Positions 1 through 11,588 are shown, counted from the stretch's first letter. The stretch: DNA of 64,000 nucleotides from Auanema rhodensis (GCA_964057225.1 OZ059897.1:19530001-19594000); one strand, 5' to 3'. The notes: generated by a model not told the origin, from the sequence alone. Program-made: numbers and translations.

Positions 1-34
1 AAGTGTGAACTTATATCAGTTGATATCTCGGTGC

Positions 35-85
35 ATTTTTAAGCTAGCGCAAATCTGATAACACAGATCGACGCAGCTTAAAAAT
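35..85. other. Nested stem-loop in each monomer (first copy shown)
   Basis: Left arm ATTTTTAAGCT at 35-45 is the exact reverse complement of AGCTTAAAAAT at 75-85. Inside lie GCG at 47-49 against CGC at 72-74, and ATCTG at 53-57 against CAGAT at 64-68, leaving a 6-base loop ATAACA. That gives 19 paired positions in 51 bases. The structure recurs in every monomer. The commonest change within it is T to A at position 59, in the loop, in 15 monomers. Another, A to T at 35 in seven monomers, removes only the outermost pair. Rare arm changes exist: A to G near 22160 (still a G-U pair in RNA), A to C near 30626, C to A near 58343 and 59045, and GCG to GCA near 59731. It could extrude as a cruciform or fold in a transcript; neither is shown. 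Confidence 0.8.
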
Positions 86-148
86 CCGCATCGAATGCAC
101 TATATTACATTGAGAAACACTTGATACAAAAATTAGTTATGATCGTTT

Positions 149-240
149 GAAAAATGATGCATTAGTGTATGTTGAGTTTCCATGTACACTCAACATTGCT
201 TCCAAAAACATTTTGACAAAAATTTTTTCGAAAAATTTCA
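149..240. other. Near-invariant core block of the monomer (first copy shown)
   Basis: From just after the variable site 148 to about 240, the sequence is almost identical in all 182 monomers although both flanks carry many recurrent variants. I noticed only about a dozen departures in the array: GAGTATG near 25444 and 31762, ATGTTGAC near 23384 and 24086, GACCAAAA near 10047 and 15665, ACACACAAC near 40558 and 41613, one more base change near 40580, two changes in the monomer at 50201, and GATAAAAA near 63760. The block contains two dyads: ATGTTGAGT at 169-177 against ACTCAACAT at 188-196, and ATTTTGA at 210-216 against TCAAAAT at 238-244 around TTTTTCGAAAAA. Sustained uniformity could reflect a protein-binding site or local gene conversion. 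Confidence 0.75.
169..196. other. 9-bp dyad (stem-loop) within the invariant core, first copy
   Basis: ATGTTGAGT is followed after 10 bases (TTCCATGTAC) by its exact reverse complement ACTCAACAT. An alternative, mutually exclusive pairing is possible between AGTGTA at 164-169 and TACACT at 185-190. The arms are intact in almost every monomer; ACACACAAC in the monomers at 40373 and 41426, and changes in both halves in the monomer at 50201 (GTGAATG and CAATATT), alter it. Dyads of this size are typical dimeric protein targets, but no factor can be named. Confidence 0.7.
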
Positions 241-350
241 AAATAAATTTAGCAAAAAGTAGATGTTTTAAAATTCCATTTTTCAAGGCAAAGACGATGG
301 ACAATGTTATTCAACGAAAAAATTAATTCTTCAGGGTGAAAATCGAGGAT

Positions 351-366
351 ATAAGTGTGAACTTAT
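351..366. other. Dyad spanning the monomer junction (first junction shown)
   Basis: ATAAGT, loop GTGA, ACTTAT forms a perfect 6-bp inverted repeat across the chosen junction (monomer 350-14). It overlaps a second perfect dyad, ATATCA-GT-TGATAT, at monomer 13-26, so the two hairpins compete for the bases at 13-14. Both recur at almost every junction. Departures I noticed: GAGGATTTA at 46340 and 48446, AGTGAGAAC at 21770, ATGTGTGAAC at 60035, and CTTAAATCAG in the monomers at 60737 and 61790. Confidence 0.7.
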
Positions 367-703
367 ATCAGTTGATATCTCGGTGCTTTTTTAAGCTAGC
401 GCAAATCTGATAACACAGATCGACGCAGCTTAAAAATCCGCATCGAATGCACTATACTACATTGAGAAAAACTTAATACAAAAATTAGTTATGATCGTTT
501 GAAAAATGATGCATTAGTGTATGTTGAGTTTCCATGTACACTCAACATTGCTTCCAAAAACATTTTGACAAAAATTTTTTCGAAAAATTTCAAAATAATT
601 TAGCAAAAAGTAGATGTTTTTAGATTCCATTTTTCAAGGCAAAGACGATAGACAATGTTATTCAACGAAAAAGTTAATTCTTCAGGGTGAAAATCGAGGA
701 TAT
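353..703. repeat. Representative 351-bp satellite monomer
   Basis: A typical full-length unit used here as the coordinate reference; its first base is an arbitrary phase, since the array has no natural start. Parts in order: nearly invariant 5' segment 1-34 with a GATATC palindrome at 22-27; a stem-loop at 35-85 containing GCTAGC at 43-48; a variable cluster at 105-130; a nearly invariant core at 149-240 with ATGCAT, TGTACA and TTCGAA palindromes; a variable A/T-rich 3' part at 246-325; and a constant tail CAGGGTGAAAATCGAGGATAT. Poly-A and poly-T runs of 4-6 bases recur through the unit, a composition often linked with intrinsic curvature. I looked for an internal half-monomer duplication (two units of about 175 bp) and did not see one. 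Confidence 0.95.
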
Positions 704-3512
704 AAGTGTGAACTTATATCAGTTGATATCTCGGTGCATTTTTAAGCTAGCGCAAATCTGATAACACAGATCGACGCAGCTTAAAAATCCGCATCGAATG
801 CACTATATTACATTGAGAAACACTTGATACAAAAATTAGTTATGATCGTTTGAAAAATGATGCATTAGTGTATGTTGAGTTTCCATGTACACTCAACATT
901 GCTTCCAAAAACATTTTGACAAAAATTTTTTCGAAAAATTTCAAAATAAATTTAGCAAAAAGTAGATGTTTTAAGATTCCATTTTTCAAGGCAAAGACGA
1001 TGGACAATGTTATTCAACGAAAAAATTAATTCTTCAGGGTGAAAATCGAGGATATAAGTGTGAACTTATATCAGTTGATATCTCGGTGCTTTTTTAAGCT
1101 AGCGCAAATCTGATAACACAGATCGACGCAGCTTAAAAATCCGCATCGAATGCACTATACTACATTGAGAAAAACTTAATACAAAAATTAGTTATGATCG
1201 TTTGAAAAATGATGCATTAGTGTATGTTGAGTTTCCATGTACACTCAACATTGCTTCCAAAAACATTTTGACAAAAATTTTTTCGAAAAATTTCAAAATA
1301 ATTTAGCAAAAAGTAGATGTTTTTAGATTCCATTTTTCAAGGCAAAGACGATGGACAATGTTATTCAAGGAAAAAGTTAATTCTTCAGGGTGAAAATCGA
1401 GGATATAAGTGTGAACTTATATCAGTTGATATCTCGGTGCATTTTTAAGCTAGCGCAAATCTGAAAACACAGATCGACGCAGCTTAAAAATCCGCATCGA
1501 ATGCACTATACTACATTGAGAAAAACTTAATACAAAAATTAGTTATGATCGTTTGAAAAATGATGCATTAGTGTATGTTGAGTTTCCATGTACACTCAAC
1601 ATTGCTTCCAAAAACATTTTGACAAAAATTTTTTCGAAAAATTTCAAAATAATTTAGCAAAAAGTAGATGTTTTAAGATTCCATTTTTCAAGGCAAAGAC
1701 GATGGACAATGTTATTCAACGAAAAAATTAATTCTTCAGGGTGAAAATCGAGGATATAAGTGTGAACTTATATCAGTTGATATCTCGGTGCATTTTTAAG
1801 CTAGCGCAAATCTGAAAACACAGATCGACGCAGCTTAAAAATCCGCATCGAATGCACTATACTACATTGAGAAAAACTTAATACAAAAATTAGTTATGAT
1901 CGTTTGAAAAATGATGCATTAGTGTATGTTGAGTTTCCATGTACACTCAACATTGCTTCCAAAAACATTTTGACAAAAATTTTTTCGAAAAATTTCAAAA
2001 TAATTTAGCAAAAAGTAGATGTTTTTAGATTCCTTTTTTCAAGGCAAAGACGATGGACAATGTTATTCAACGAAAAAATTATTTCTTCAGGGTGAAAATC
2101 GAGGATATAAGTGTGAACTTATATCAGTTGATATCTCGGTGCATTTTTAAGCTAGCGCAAATCTGATAACACAGATCGACGCAGCTTAAAAATCCGCATC
2201 GAATGCACTATATTACATTGAAAAACGCTTAATACAAGAATTAGTTATGATCGTTTGAAAAATGATGCATTAGTGTATGTTGAGTTTCCATGTACACTCA
2301 ACATTGCTTCCAAAAACATTTTGACAAAAATTTTTTCGAAAAATTTCAAAATAATTTAGCAAAAAGTAGATGTTTTTAGATTCCTTTTTTCAAGGCAAAG
2401 ACGATGGACAATGTTATTCAACGAGAAAATTAATTCTTCAGGGTGAAAATCGAGGATATAAGTGTGAACTTATATCAGTTGATATCTCGGTGCATTTTTA
2501 AGCTAGCGCAAATCTGATAACACAGATCGACGCAGCTTAAAAATCCGCATCGAATGCACTATACTACATTGAGAAAAGCTTAATACAAAAATTAGTTATG
2601 ATCGTTAGAAAAATGATGCATTAGTGTATGTTGAGTTTCCATGTACACTCAACATTGCTTCCAAAAACATTTTGACAAAAATTTTTTCGAAAAATTTCAA
2701 AATAATTTAGCAAAAAGTAGATGTTTTTAGATTCCTTTTTTCAAGGCAAAGACGATGGACAATGTTATTCAACGAGAAAATTAATTCTTCAGGGTGAAAA
2801 TCGAGGATATAAGTGTGAACTTATATCAGTTGATATCTCGGTGCATTTTTAAGCTAGCGCAAATCTGATAACACAGATCGACGCAGCTTAAAAATCCGCA
2901 TCGAATGCACTATACTACATTGAGAAAAGCTTAATACAAAAATTAGTTATGATCGTTAGAAAAATGATGCATTAGTGTATGTTGAGTTTCCATGTACACT
3001 CAACATTGCTTCCAAAAACATTTTGACAAAAATTTTTTCGAAAAATTTCAAAATAATTTAGCAAAAAGTAGATGTTTTTAGATTCCTTTTTTCAAGGCAA
3101 AGACGATGGACAATGTTATTCAACGAGAAAATTAATTCTTCAGGGTGAAAATTGAGGATATAAGTGTGAACTTATATCAGTTGATATCTCGGTGCATTTT
3201 TAAGCTAGCGCAAATCTGATAACACAGATCGACGCAGCTTAAAAATCCGCATCGAATGCACTATACTACATTGAGAAAAGCTTAATACAAAAATTAGTTA
3301 TGATCGTTAGAAAAATGATGCATTAGTGTATGTTGAGTTTCCATGTACACTCAACATTGCTTCCAAAAACATTTTGACAAAAATTTTTTCGAAAAATTTC
3401 AAAATAATTTAGCAAAAAGTAGATGTTTTTAGATTCCTTTTTTCAAGGCAAAGACGATGGACAATGTTATTCAACGAGAAAATTAATTCTTCAGGGTGAA
3501 AATCGAGGATAT
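704..3512. repeat. 8-monomer higher-order repeat, copy 1 (2809 bp)
   Basis: Monomer order: 352-bp AAATAAATTT type (704); GTGCTTTTTT/CAAGGAAAAAGTT type (1056); two GAAAACAC types (1407, 1758); GAAAAACGCTTAAT plus ACAAGAATT type (2109); then three V monomers (GAGAAAAGCTTAAT, CGTTAGAAAAA, CCTTTTTTC, CGAGAAAATT; 2460, 2811, 3162). The same order begins again exactly 2809 bp later. A private C to T in the tail (AAAATTGAGG near 3150) marks the second V monomer here but the third in copy 2, so the V tract has shifted by one unit. Confidence 0.9.
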
Positions 3513-6321
3513 AAGTGTGAACTTATATCAGTTGATATCTCGGTGCATTTTTAAGCTAGCGCAAATCTGATAACACAGATCGACGCAGCTTAAAAATCCG
3601 CATCGAATGCACTATATTACATTGAGAAACACTTGATACAAAAATTAGTTATGATCGTTTGAAAAATGATGCATTAGTGTATGTTGAGTTTCCATGTACA
3701 CTCAACATTGCTTCCAAAAACATTTTGACAAAAATTTTTTCGAAAAATTTCAAAATAAATTTAGCAAAAAGTAGATGTTTTAAGATTCCATTTTTCAAGG
3801 CAAAGACGATGGACAATGTTATTCAACGAAAAAATTAATTCTTCAGGGTGAAAATCGAGGATATAAGTGTGAACTTATATCAGTTGATATCTCGGTGCTT
3901 TTTTAAGCTAGCGCAAATCTGATAACACAGATCGACGCAGCTTAAAAATCCGCATCGAATGCACTATACTACATTGAGAAAAACTTAATACAAAAATTAG
4001 TTATGATCGTTTGAAAAATGATGCATTAGTGTATGTTGAGTTTCCATGTACACTCAACATTGCTTCCAAAAACATTTTGACAAAAATTTTTTCGAAAAAT
4101 TTCAAAATAATTTAGCAAAAAGTAGATGTTTTTAGATTCCATTTTTCAAGGCAAAGACGATGGACAATGTTATTCAAGGAAAAAGTTAATTCTTCAGGGT
4201 GAAAATCGAGGATATAAGTGTGAACTTATATCAGTTGATATCTCGGTGCATTTTTAAGCTAGCGCAAATCTGAAAACACAGATCGACGCAGCTTAAAAAT
4301 CCGCATCGAATGCACTATACTACATTGAGAAAAACTTAATACAAAAATTAGTTATGATCGTTTGAAAAATGATGCATTAGTGTATGTTGAGTTTCCATGT
4401 ACACTCAACATTGCTTCCAAAAACATTTTGACAAAAATTTTTTCGAAAAATTTCAAAATAATTTAGCAAAAAGTAGATGTTTTAAGATTCCATTTTTCAA
4501 GGCAAAGACGATGGACAATGTTATTCAACGAAAAAATTAATTCTTCAGGGTGAAAATCGAGGATATAAGTGTGAACTTATATCAGTTGATATCTCGGTGC
4601 ATTTTTAAGCTAGCGCAAATCTGAAAACACAGATCGACGCAGCTTAAAAATCCGCATCGAATGCACTATACTACATTGAGAAAAACTTAATACAAAAATT
4701 AGTTATGATCGTTTGAAAAATGATGCATTAGTGTATGTTGAGTTTCCATGTACACTCAACATTGCTTCCAAAAACATTTTGACAAAAATTTTTTCGAAAA
4801 ATTTCAAAATAATTTAGCAAAAAGTAGATGTTTTTAGATTCCTTTTTTCAAGGCAAAGACGATGGACAATGTTATTCAACGAAAAAATTATTTCTTCAGG
4901 GTGAAAATCGAGGATATAAGTGTGAACTTATATCAGTTGATATCTCGGTGCATTTTTAAGCTAGCGCAAATCTGATAACACAGATCGACGCAGCTTAAAA
5001 ATCCGCATCGAATGCACTATATTACATTGAAAAACGCTTAATACAAGAATTAGTTATGATCGTTTGAAAAATGATGCATTAGTGTATGTTGAGTTTCCAT
5101 GTACACTCAACATTGCTTCCAAAAACATTTTGACAAAAATTTTTTCGAAAAATTTCAAAATAATTTAGCAAAAAGTAGATGTTTTTAGATTCCTTTTTTC
5201 AAGGCAAAGACGATGGACAATGTTATTCAACGAGAAAATTAATTCTTCAGGGTGAAAATCGAGGATATAAGTGTGAACTTATATCAGTTGATATCTCGGT
5301 GCATTTTTAAGCTAGCGCAAATCTGATAACACAGATCGACGCAGCTTAAAAATCCGCATCGAATGCACTATACTACATTGAGAAAAGCTTAATACAAAAA
5401 TTAGTTATGATCGTTAGAAAAATGATGCATTAGTGTATGTTGAGTTTCCATGTACACTCAACATTGCTTCCAAAAACATTTTGACAAAAATTTTTTCGAA
5501 AAATTTCAAAATAATTTAGCAAAAAGTAGATGTTTTTAGATTCCTTTTTTCAAGGCAAAGACGATGGACAATGTTATTCAACGAGAAAATTAATTCTTCA
5601 GGGTGAAAATCGAGGATATAAGTGTGAACTTATATCAGTTGATATCTCGGTGCATTTTTAAGCTAGCGCAAATCTGATAACACAGATCGACGCAGCTTAA
5701 AAATCCGCATCGAATGCACTATACTACATTGAGAAAAGCTTAATACAAAAATTAGTTATGATCGTTAGAAAAATGATGCATTAGTGTATGTTGAGTTTCC
5801 ATGTACACTCAACATTGCTTCCAAAAACATTTTGACAAAAATTTTTTCGAAAAATTTCAAAATAATTTAGCAAAAAGTAGATGTTTTTAGATTCCTTTTT
5901 TCAAGGCAAAGACGATGGACAATGTTATTCAACGAGAAAATTAATTCTTCAGGGTGAAAATCGAGGATATAAGTGTGAACTTATATCAGTTGATATCTCG
6001 GTGCATTTTTAAGCTAGCGCAAATCTGATAACACAGATCGACGCAGCTTAAAAATCCGCATCGAATGCACTATACTACATTGAGAAAAGCTTAATACAAA
6101 AATTAGTTATGATCGTTAGAAAAATGATGCATTAGTGTATGTTGAGTTTCCATGTACACTCAACATTGCTTCCAAAAACATTTTGACAAAAATTTTTTCG
6201 AAAAATTTCAAAATAATTTAGCAAAAAGTAGATGTTTTTAGATTCCTTTTTTCAAGGCAAAGACGATGGACAATGTTATTCAACGAGAAAATTAATTCTT
6301 CAGGGTGAAAATTGAGGATAT
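3513..6321. repeat. 8-monomer higher-order repeat, copy 2 (2809 bp)
   Basis: Repeats the order of 704-3512 monomer by monomer, with starts at 3513, 3865, 4216, 4567, 4918, 5269, 5620 and 5971. Its first unit again is the 352-bp type and its second again carries CAAGGAAAAAGTT. The AAAATTGAGG marker is at the end of the monomer at 5971, and one extra V monomer follows at 6322-6672. The difference fits an expansion of the V tract by one unit through unequal exchange. Confidence 0.9.
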
Positions 6322-9300
6322 AAGTGTGAACTTATATCAGTTGATATCTCGGTGCATTTTTAAGCTAGCGCAAATCTGATAACACAGATCGACGCAGCTT
6401 AAAAATCCGCATCGAATGCACTATACTACATTGAGAAAAGCTTAATACAAAAATTAGTTATGATCGTTAGAAAAATGATGCATTAGTGTATGTTGAGTTT
6501 CCATGTACACTCAACATTGCTTCCAAAAACATTTTGACAAAAATTTTTTCGAAAAATTTCAAAATAATTTAGCAAAAAGTAGATGTTTTTAGATTCCTTT
6601 TTTCAAGGCAAAGACGATGGACAATGTTATTCAACGAGAAAATTAATTCTTCAGGGTGAAAATCGAGGATATAAGTGTGAACTTATATCAGTTGATATCT
6701 CGGTGCATTTTTAAGCTAGCGCAAATCTGATAACACAGATCGACGCAGCTTAAAAATCCGCATCGAATGCACTATACTACATTGAGAAAAGCTTAATACA
6801 AAAATTAGTTATGATCGTTAGAAAAATGATGCATTAGTGTATGTTGAGTTTCCATGTACACTCAACATTGCTTCCAAAAACATTTTGACAAAAATTTTTT
6901 CGAAAAATTTCAAAATAATTTACCAAAAAGTAGATGTTTTTAGATTCCATTTTTCAAGGCAAAGACGATAGACAATGTTATTCAACGAAAAAGTTAATTC
7001 TTCAGGGTGAAAATCGAGGATATAAGTGTGAACTTATATCAGTTGATATCTCGGTGCATTTTTAAGCTAGCGCAAATCTGATAACACAGATCGACGCAGC
7101 TTAAAAATCCGCATCGAATGCACTATACTACATTGAGAAAAGCTTAATACAAAAATTAGTTATGATCGTTAGAAAAATGATGCATTAGTGTATGTTGAGT
7201 TTCCATGTACACTCAACATTGCTTCCAAAAACATTTTGACAAAAATTTTTTCGAAAAATTTCAGAATAATTTACCAAAACGTAGATGTTTTTAGATTCCA
7301 TTTTTCAAGGCAAAGACGATAGACAATGTTATTCAACGAAAAAGTTAATTCTTCAGGGTGAAAATCGAGGATATAAGTGTGAACTTATATCAGTTGATAT
7401 CTCGGTGCATTTTTAAGCTAGCGCAAATCTGATAACACAGATCGACGCAGCTTAAAAATCCGCATCGAATGCACTATACTACATTGAGAAAAGCTTAATA
7501 CAAAAATTAGTTATGATCGTTAGAAAAATGATGCATTAGTGTATGTTGAGTTTCCATGTACACTCAACATTGCTTCCAAAAACATTTTGACAAAAATTTT
7601 TTCGAAAAATTTCAAAATAATTTACCAAAAAGTAGATGTTTTTAGATTCCATTTTTCAAGGCAAAGACGATAGACAATGTTATTCAACGAAAAAGTTAAT
7701 TCTTCAGGGTGAAAATCGAGGATATAAGTGTGAACTTATATCAGTTGATATCTCGGTGCATTTTTAAGCTAGCGCAAATCTGATAACACAGATCGACGCA
7801 GCTTAAAAATCCGCATCGAATGCACTATATTACATTGAGAAACACTTGATACAAAAATTAGTTATGATCGTTTGAAAAATGATGCATTAGTGTATGTTGA
7901 GTTTCCATGTACACTCAACATTGCTTCCAAAAACATTTTGACAAAAATTTTTTCGAAAAATTTCAAAATAATTTAGCAAAAAGTAGATGTTTTTAGATTC
8001 CTTTTTTCAAGGCAAAGACGATGGACAATGTTATTCAACGAAAAAATTATTTCTTCAGGGTGAAAATCGAGGATATAAGTGTGAACTTATATCAGTTGAT
8101 ATCTCGGTGCATTTTTAAGCTAGCGCAAATCTGATAACACAGATCGACGCAGCTTAAAAATCCGCATCGAATGCACTATATTACATTGAAAAACGCTTAA
8201 TACAAGAATTAGTTATGATCGTTTGAAAAATGATGCATTAGTGTATGTTGAGTTTCCATGTACACTCAACATTGCTTCCAAAAACATTTTGACAAAAATT
8301 TTTTCGAAAAATTTCAAAATAATTTAGCAAAAAGTAGATGTTTTTAGATTCCTTTTTTCAAGGCAAAGACGATGGACAATGTTATTCAACGAGAAAATTA
8401 ATTCTTCAGGGTGAAAATCGAGGATATAAGTGTGAACTTATATCAGTTGATATCTCGGTGCATTTTTAAGCTAGCGCAAATCTGATAACACAGATCGACG
8501 CAGCTTAAAAATCCGCATCGAATGCACTATACTACATTGAGAAAAGCTTAATACAAAAATTAGTTATGATCGTTAGAAAAATGATGCATTAGTGTATGTT
8601 GAGTTTCCATGTACACTCAACATTGCTTCCAAAAACATTTTGACAAAAATTTTTTCGAAAAATTTCAAAATAATTTACCAAAAAGTAGATGTTTTTAGAT
8701 TCCATTTTTCAAGGCAAAGACGATAGACAATGTTATTCAACGAAAAAGTTAATTCTTCAGGGTGAAAATCGAGGATATAAGTGTGAACTTATATCAGTTG
8801 ATATCTCGGTGCATTTTTAAGCTAGCGCAAATCTGATAACACAGATCGACGCAGCTTAAAAATCCGCATCGAATGCACTATATTACATTGAGAAACACTT
8901 GATACAAAAATTAGTTATGATCGTTTGAAAAATGATGCATTAGTGTATGTTGAGTTTCCATGTACACTCAACATTGCTTCCAAAAACATTTTGACAAAAA
9001 TTTTTTCGAAAAATTTCAAAATAATTTAGCAAAAAGTAGATGTTTTTAGATTCCTTTTTTCAAGGCAAAGACGATGGACAATGTTATTCAACGAAAAAAT
9101 TATTTCTTCAGGGTGAAAATCGAGGATATAAGTGTGAACTTATATCAGTTGATATCTCGGTGCATTTTTAAGCTAGCGCAAATCTGATAACACAGATCGA
9201 CGCAGCTTAAAAATCCGCATCGAATGCACTATATTACATTGAAAAACGCTTAATACAAGAATTAGTTATGATCGTTTGAAAAATGATGCATTAGTGTATG

Positions 9301-11588
9301 TTGAGTTTCCATGTACACTCAACATTGCTTCCAAAAACATTTTGACAAAAATTTTTTCGAAAAATTTCAAAATAATTTACCAAAAAGTAGATGTTTTTAG
9401 ATTCCATTTTTCAAGGCAAAGACGATAGACAATGTTATTCAACGAAAAAGTTAATTCTTCAGGGTGAAAATCGAGGATATAAGTGTGAACTTATATCAGT
9501 TGATATCTCGGTGCATTTTTAAGCTAGCGCAAATCTGATAACACAGATCGACGCAGCTTAAAAATCCGCATCGAATGCACTATATTACATTGAGAAACAC
9601 TTGATACAAAAATTAGTTATGATCGTTTGAAAAATGATGCATTAGTGTATGTTGAGTTTCCATGTACACTCAACATTGCTTCCAAAAACATTTTGACAAA
9701 AATTTTTTCGAAAAATTTCAAAATAATTTAGCAAAAAGTAGATGTTTTTAGATTCCTTTTTTCAAGGCAAAGACGATGGACAATGTTATTCAACGAAAAA
9801 ATTATTTCTTCAGGGTGAAAATCGAGGATATAAGTGTGAACTTATATCAGTTGATATCTCGGTGCATTTTTAAGCTAGCGCAAATCTGATAACACAGATC
9901 GACGCAGCTTAAAAATCCGCATCGAATGCACTATATTACATTGAAAAACGCTTAATACAAGAATTAGTTATGATCGTTTGAAAAATGATGCATTAGTGTA
10001 TGTTGAGTTTCCATGTACACTCAACATTGCTTCCAAAAACATTTTGACCAAAATTTTTTCGAAAAATTTCAAAATAATTTAGCAAAAAGTAGATGTTTTT
10101 AGATTCCTTTTTTCAAGGCAAAGACGATGGACAATGTTATTCAACGAGAAAATTAATTCTTCAGGGTGAAAATCGAGGATATAAGTGTGAACTTATATCA
10201 GTTGATATCTCGGTGCATTTTTAAGCTAGCGCAAATCTGATAACACAGATCGACGCAGCTTAAAAATCCGCATCGAATGCACTATACTACATTGAGAAAA
10301 GCTTAATACAAAAATTAGTTATGATCGTTAGAAAAATGATGCATTAGTGTATGTTGAGTTTCCATGTACACTCAACATTGCTTCCAAAAACATTTTGACA
10401 AAAATTTTTTCGAAAAATTTCAAAATAATTTACCAAAAAGTAGATGTTTTTAGATTCCATTTTTCAAGGCAAAGACGATAGACAATGTTATTCAACGAAA
10501 AAGTTAATTCTTCAGGGTGAAAATCGAGGATATAAGTGTGAACTTATATCAGTTGATATCTCGGTGCATTTTTAAGCTAGCGCAAATCTGATAACACAGA
10601 TCGACGCAGCTTAAAAATCCGCATCGAATGCACTATATTACATTGAGAAACACTTGATACAAAAATTAGTTATGATCGTTTGAAAAATGATGCATTAGTG
10701 TATGTTGAGTTTCCATGTACACTCAACATTGCTTCCAAAAACATTTTGACAAAAATTTTTTCGAAAAATTTCAAAATAAATTTAGCAAAAAGTAGATGTT
10801 TTAAAATTCCATTTTTCAAGGCAAAGACGATGGACAATGTTATTCAACGAAAAAATTAATTCTTCAGGGTGAAAATCGAGGATATAAGTGTGAACTTATA
10901 TCAGTTGATATCTCGGTGCTTTTTTAAGCTAGCGCAAATCTGATAACACAGATCGACGCAGCTTAAAAATCCGCATCGAATGCACTATACTACATTGAGA
11001 AAAACTTAATACAAAAATTAGTTATGATCGTTTGAAAAATGATGCATTAGTGTATGTTGAGTTTCCATGTACACTCAACATTGCTTCCAAAAACATTTTG
11101 ACAAAAATTTTTTCGAAAAATTTCAAAATAATTTAGCAAAAAGTAGATGTTTTTAGATTCCATTTTTCAAGGCAAAGACGATAGACAATGTTATTCAACG
11201 AAAAAGTTAATTCTTCAGGGTGAAAATCGAGGATATAAGTGTGAACTTATATCAGTTGATATCTCGGTGCATTTTTAAGCTAGCGCAAATCTGATAACAC
11301 AGATCGACGCAGCTTAAAAATCCGCATCGAATGCACTATATTACATTGAGAAACACTTGATACAAAAATTAGTTATGATCGTTTGAAAAATGATGCATTA
11401 GTGTATGTTGAGTTTCCATGTACACTCAACATTGCTTCCAAAAACATTTTGACAAAAATTTTTTCGAAAAATTTCAAAATAAATTTAGCAAAAAGTAGAT
11501 GTTTTAAGATTCCATTTTTCAAGGCAAAGACGATGGACAATGTTATTCAACGAAAAAATTAATTCTTCAGGGTGAAAATTGAGGATAT
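5971..11588. repeat. 16-monomer, 5618-bp higher-order block, copy 1
   Basis: Sixteen monomers whose order recurs 5618 bp further on. They comprise two V units (5971, 6322), three W units (6673, 7024, 7375), alternating GAGAAACACTTGAT/ATTATTTC and GAAAAACGCTTAAT/ACAAGAATT units with W units between (7726-10533), and the trio at 10534-11588. Private markers prove the pairing: CAGAATAATTTACCAAAACG near 7262 (copy 2 near 12880) and TTGACCAAAA near 10045 (copy 2 near 15663). The monomer at 9130 is a hybrid, with a 5' half of the ACAAGAATT type and a 3' half of the W type; its twin is at 14748. Confidence 0.9.

Larger units (their letters stand above)
1..703. repeat. Two-monomer segment shared with 10534-11236 and 16152-16854
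   Basis: The first monomer (352 bp; AAATAAATTT insertion; GTTTTAAAATTCC) and second (GTGCTTTTTTAAG at 30-42; GATAGA; AAAAAGTT) form a pair seen again at 10534-11236 and 16152-16854. In all three places the next monomer is the 352-bp AAATAAATTT type with GTTTTAAGATT (704, 11237 and 16855). The TAAAATTCC change is found only in these three monomers, so the three segments share recent ancestry. Confidence 0.8.

Noticed and set aside
223-238. Intrinsic terminator suggested by TTTTTTCGAAAAATTT
   Set aside because: The arms are entirely A/T apart from the central CG, so a stable stem is unlikely, and the context is eukaryotic satellite rather than bacterial operon.
308-325. CENP-B-box-like sequence on the minus strand (TTTCGTTGAATAA)
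   Set aside because: It matches only the first half of the box (TTCGTTG…A); the required CGGG half is absent, and the site is variable among monomers (CAAGG, CGGAAA, CGAGAAA forms).
1-351. Internal duplication of two ~175-bp half-monomers
   Set aside because: Reading the two halves against each other shows no shared stretch beyond short A/T runs.
347-356. TATA-box-like GATATAAGTG at each monomer junction
   Set aside because: In a 69% AT sequence such a match is expected by chance, and no initiator, downstream element or open frame accompanies it.
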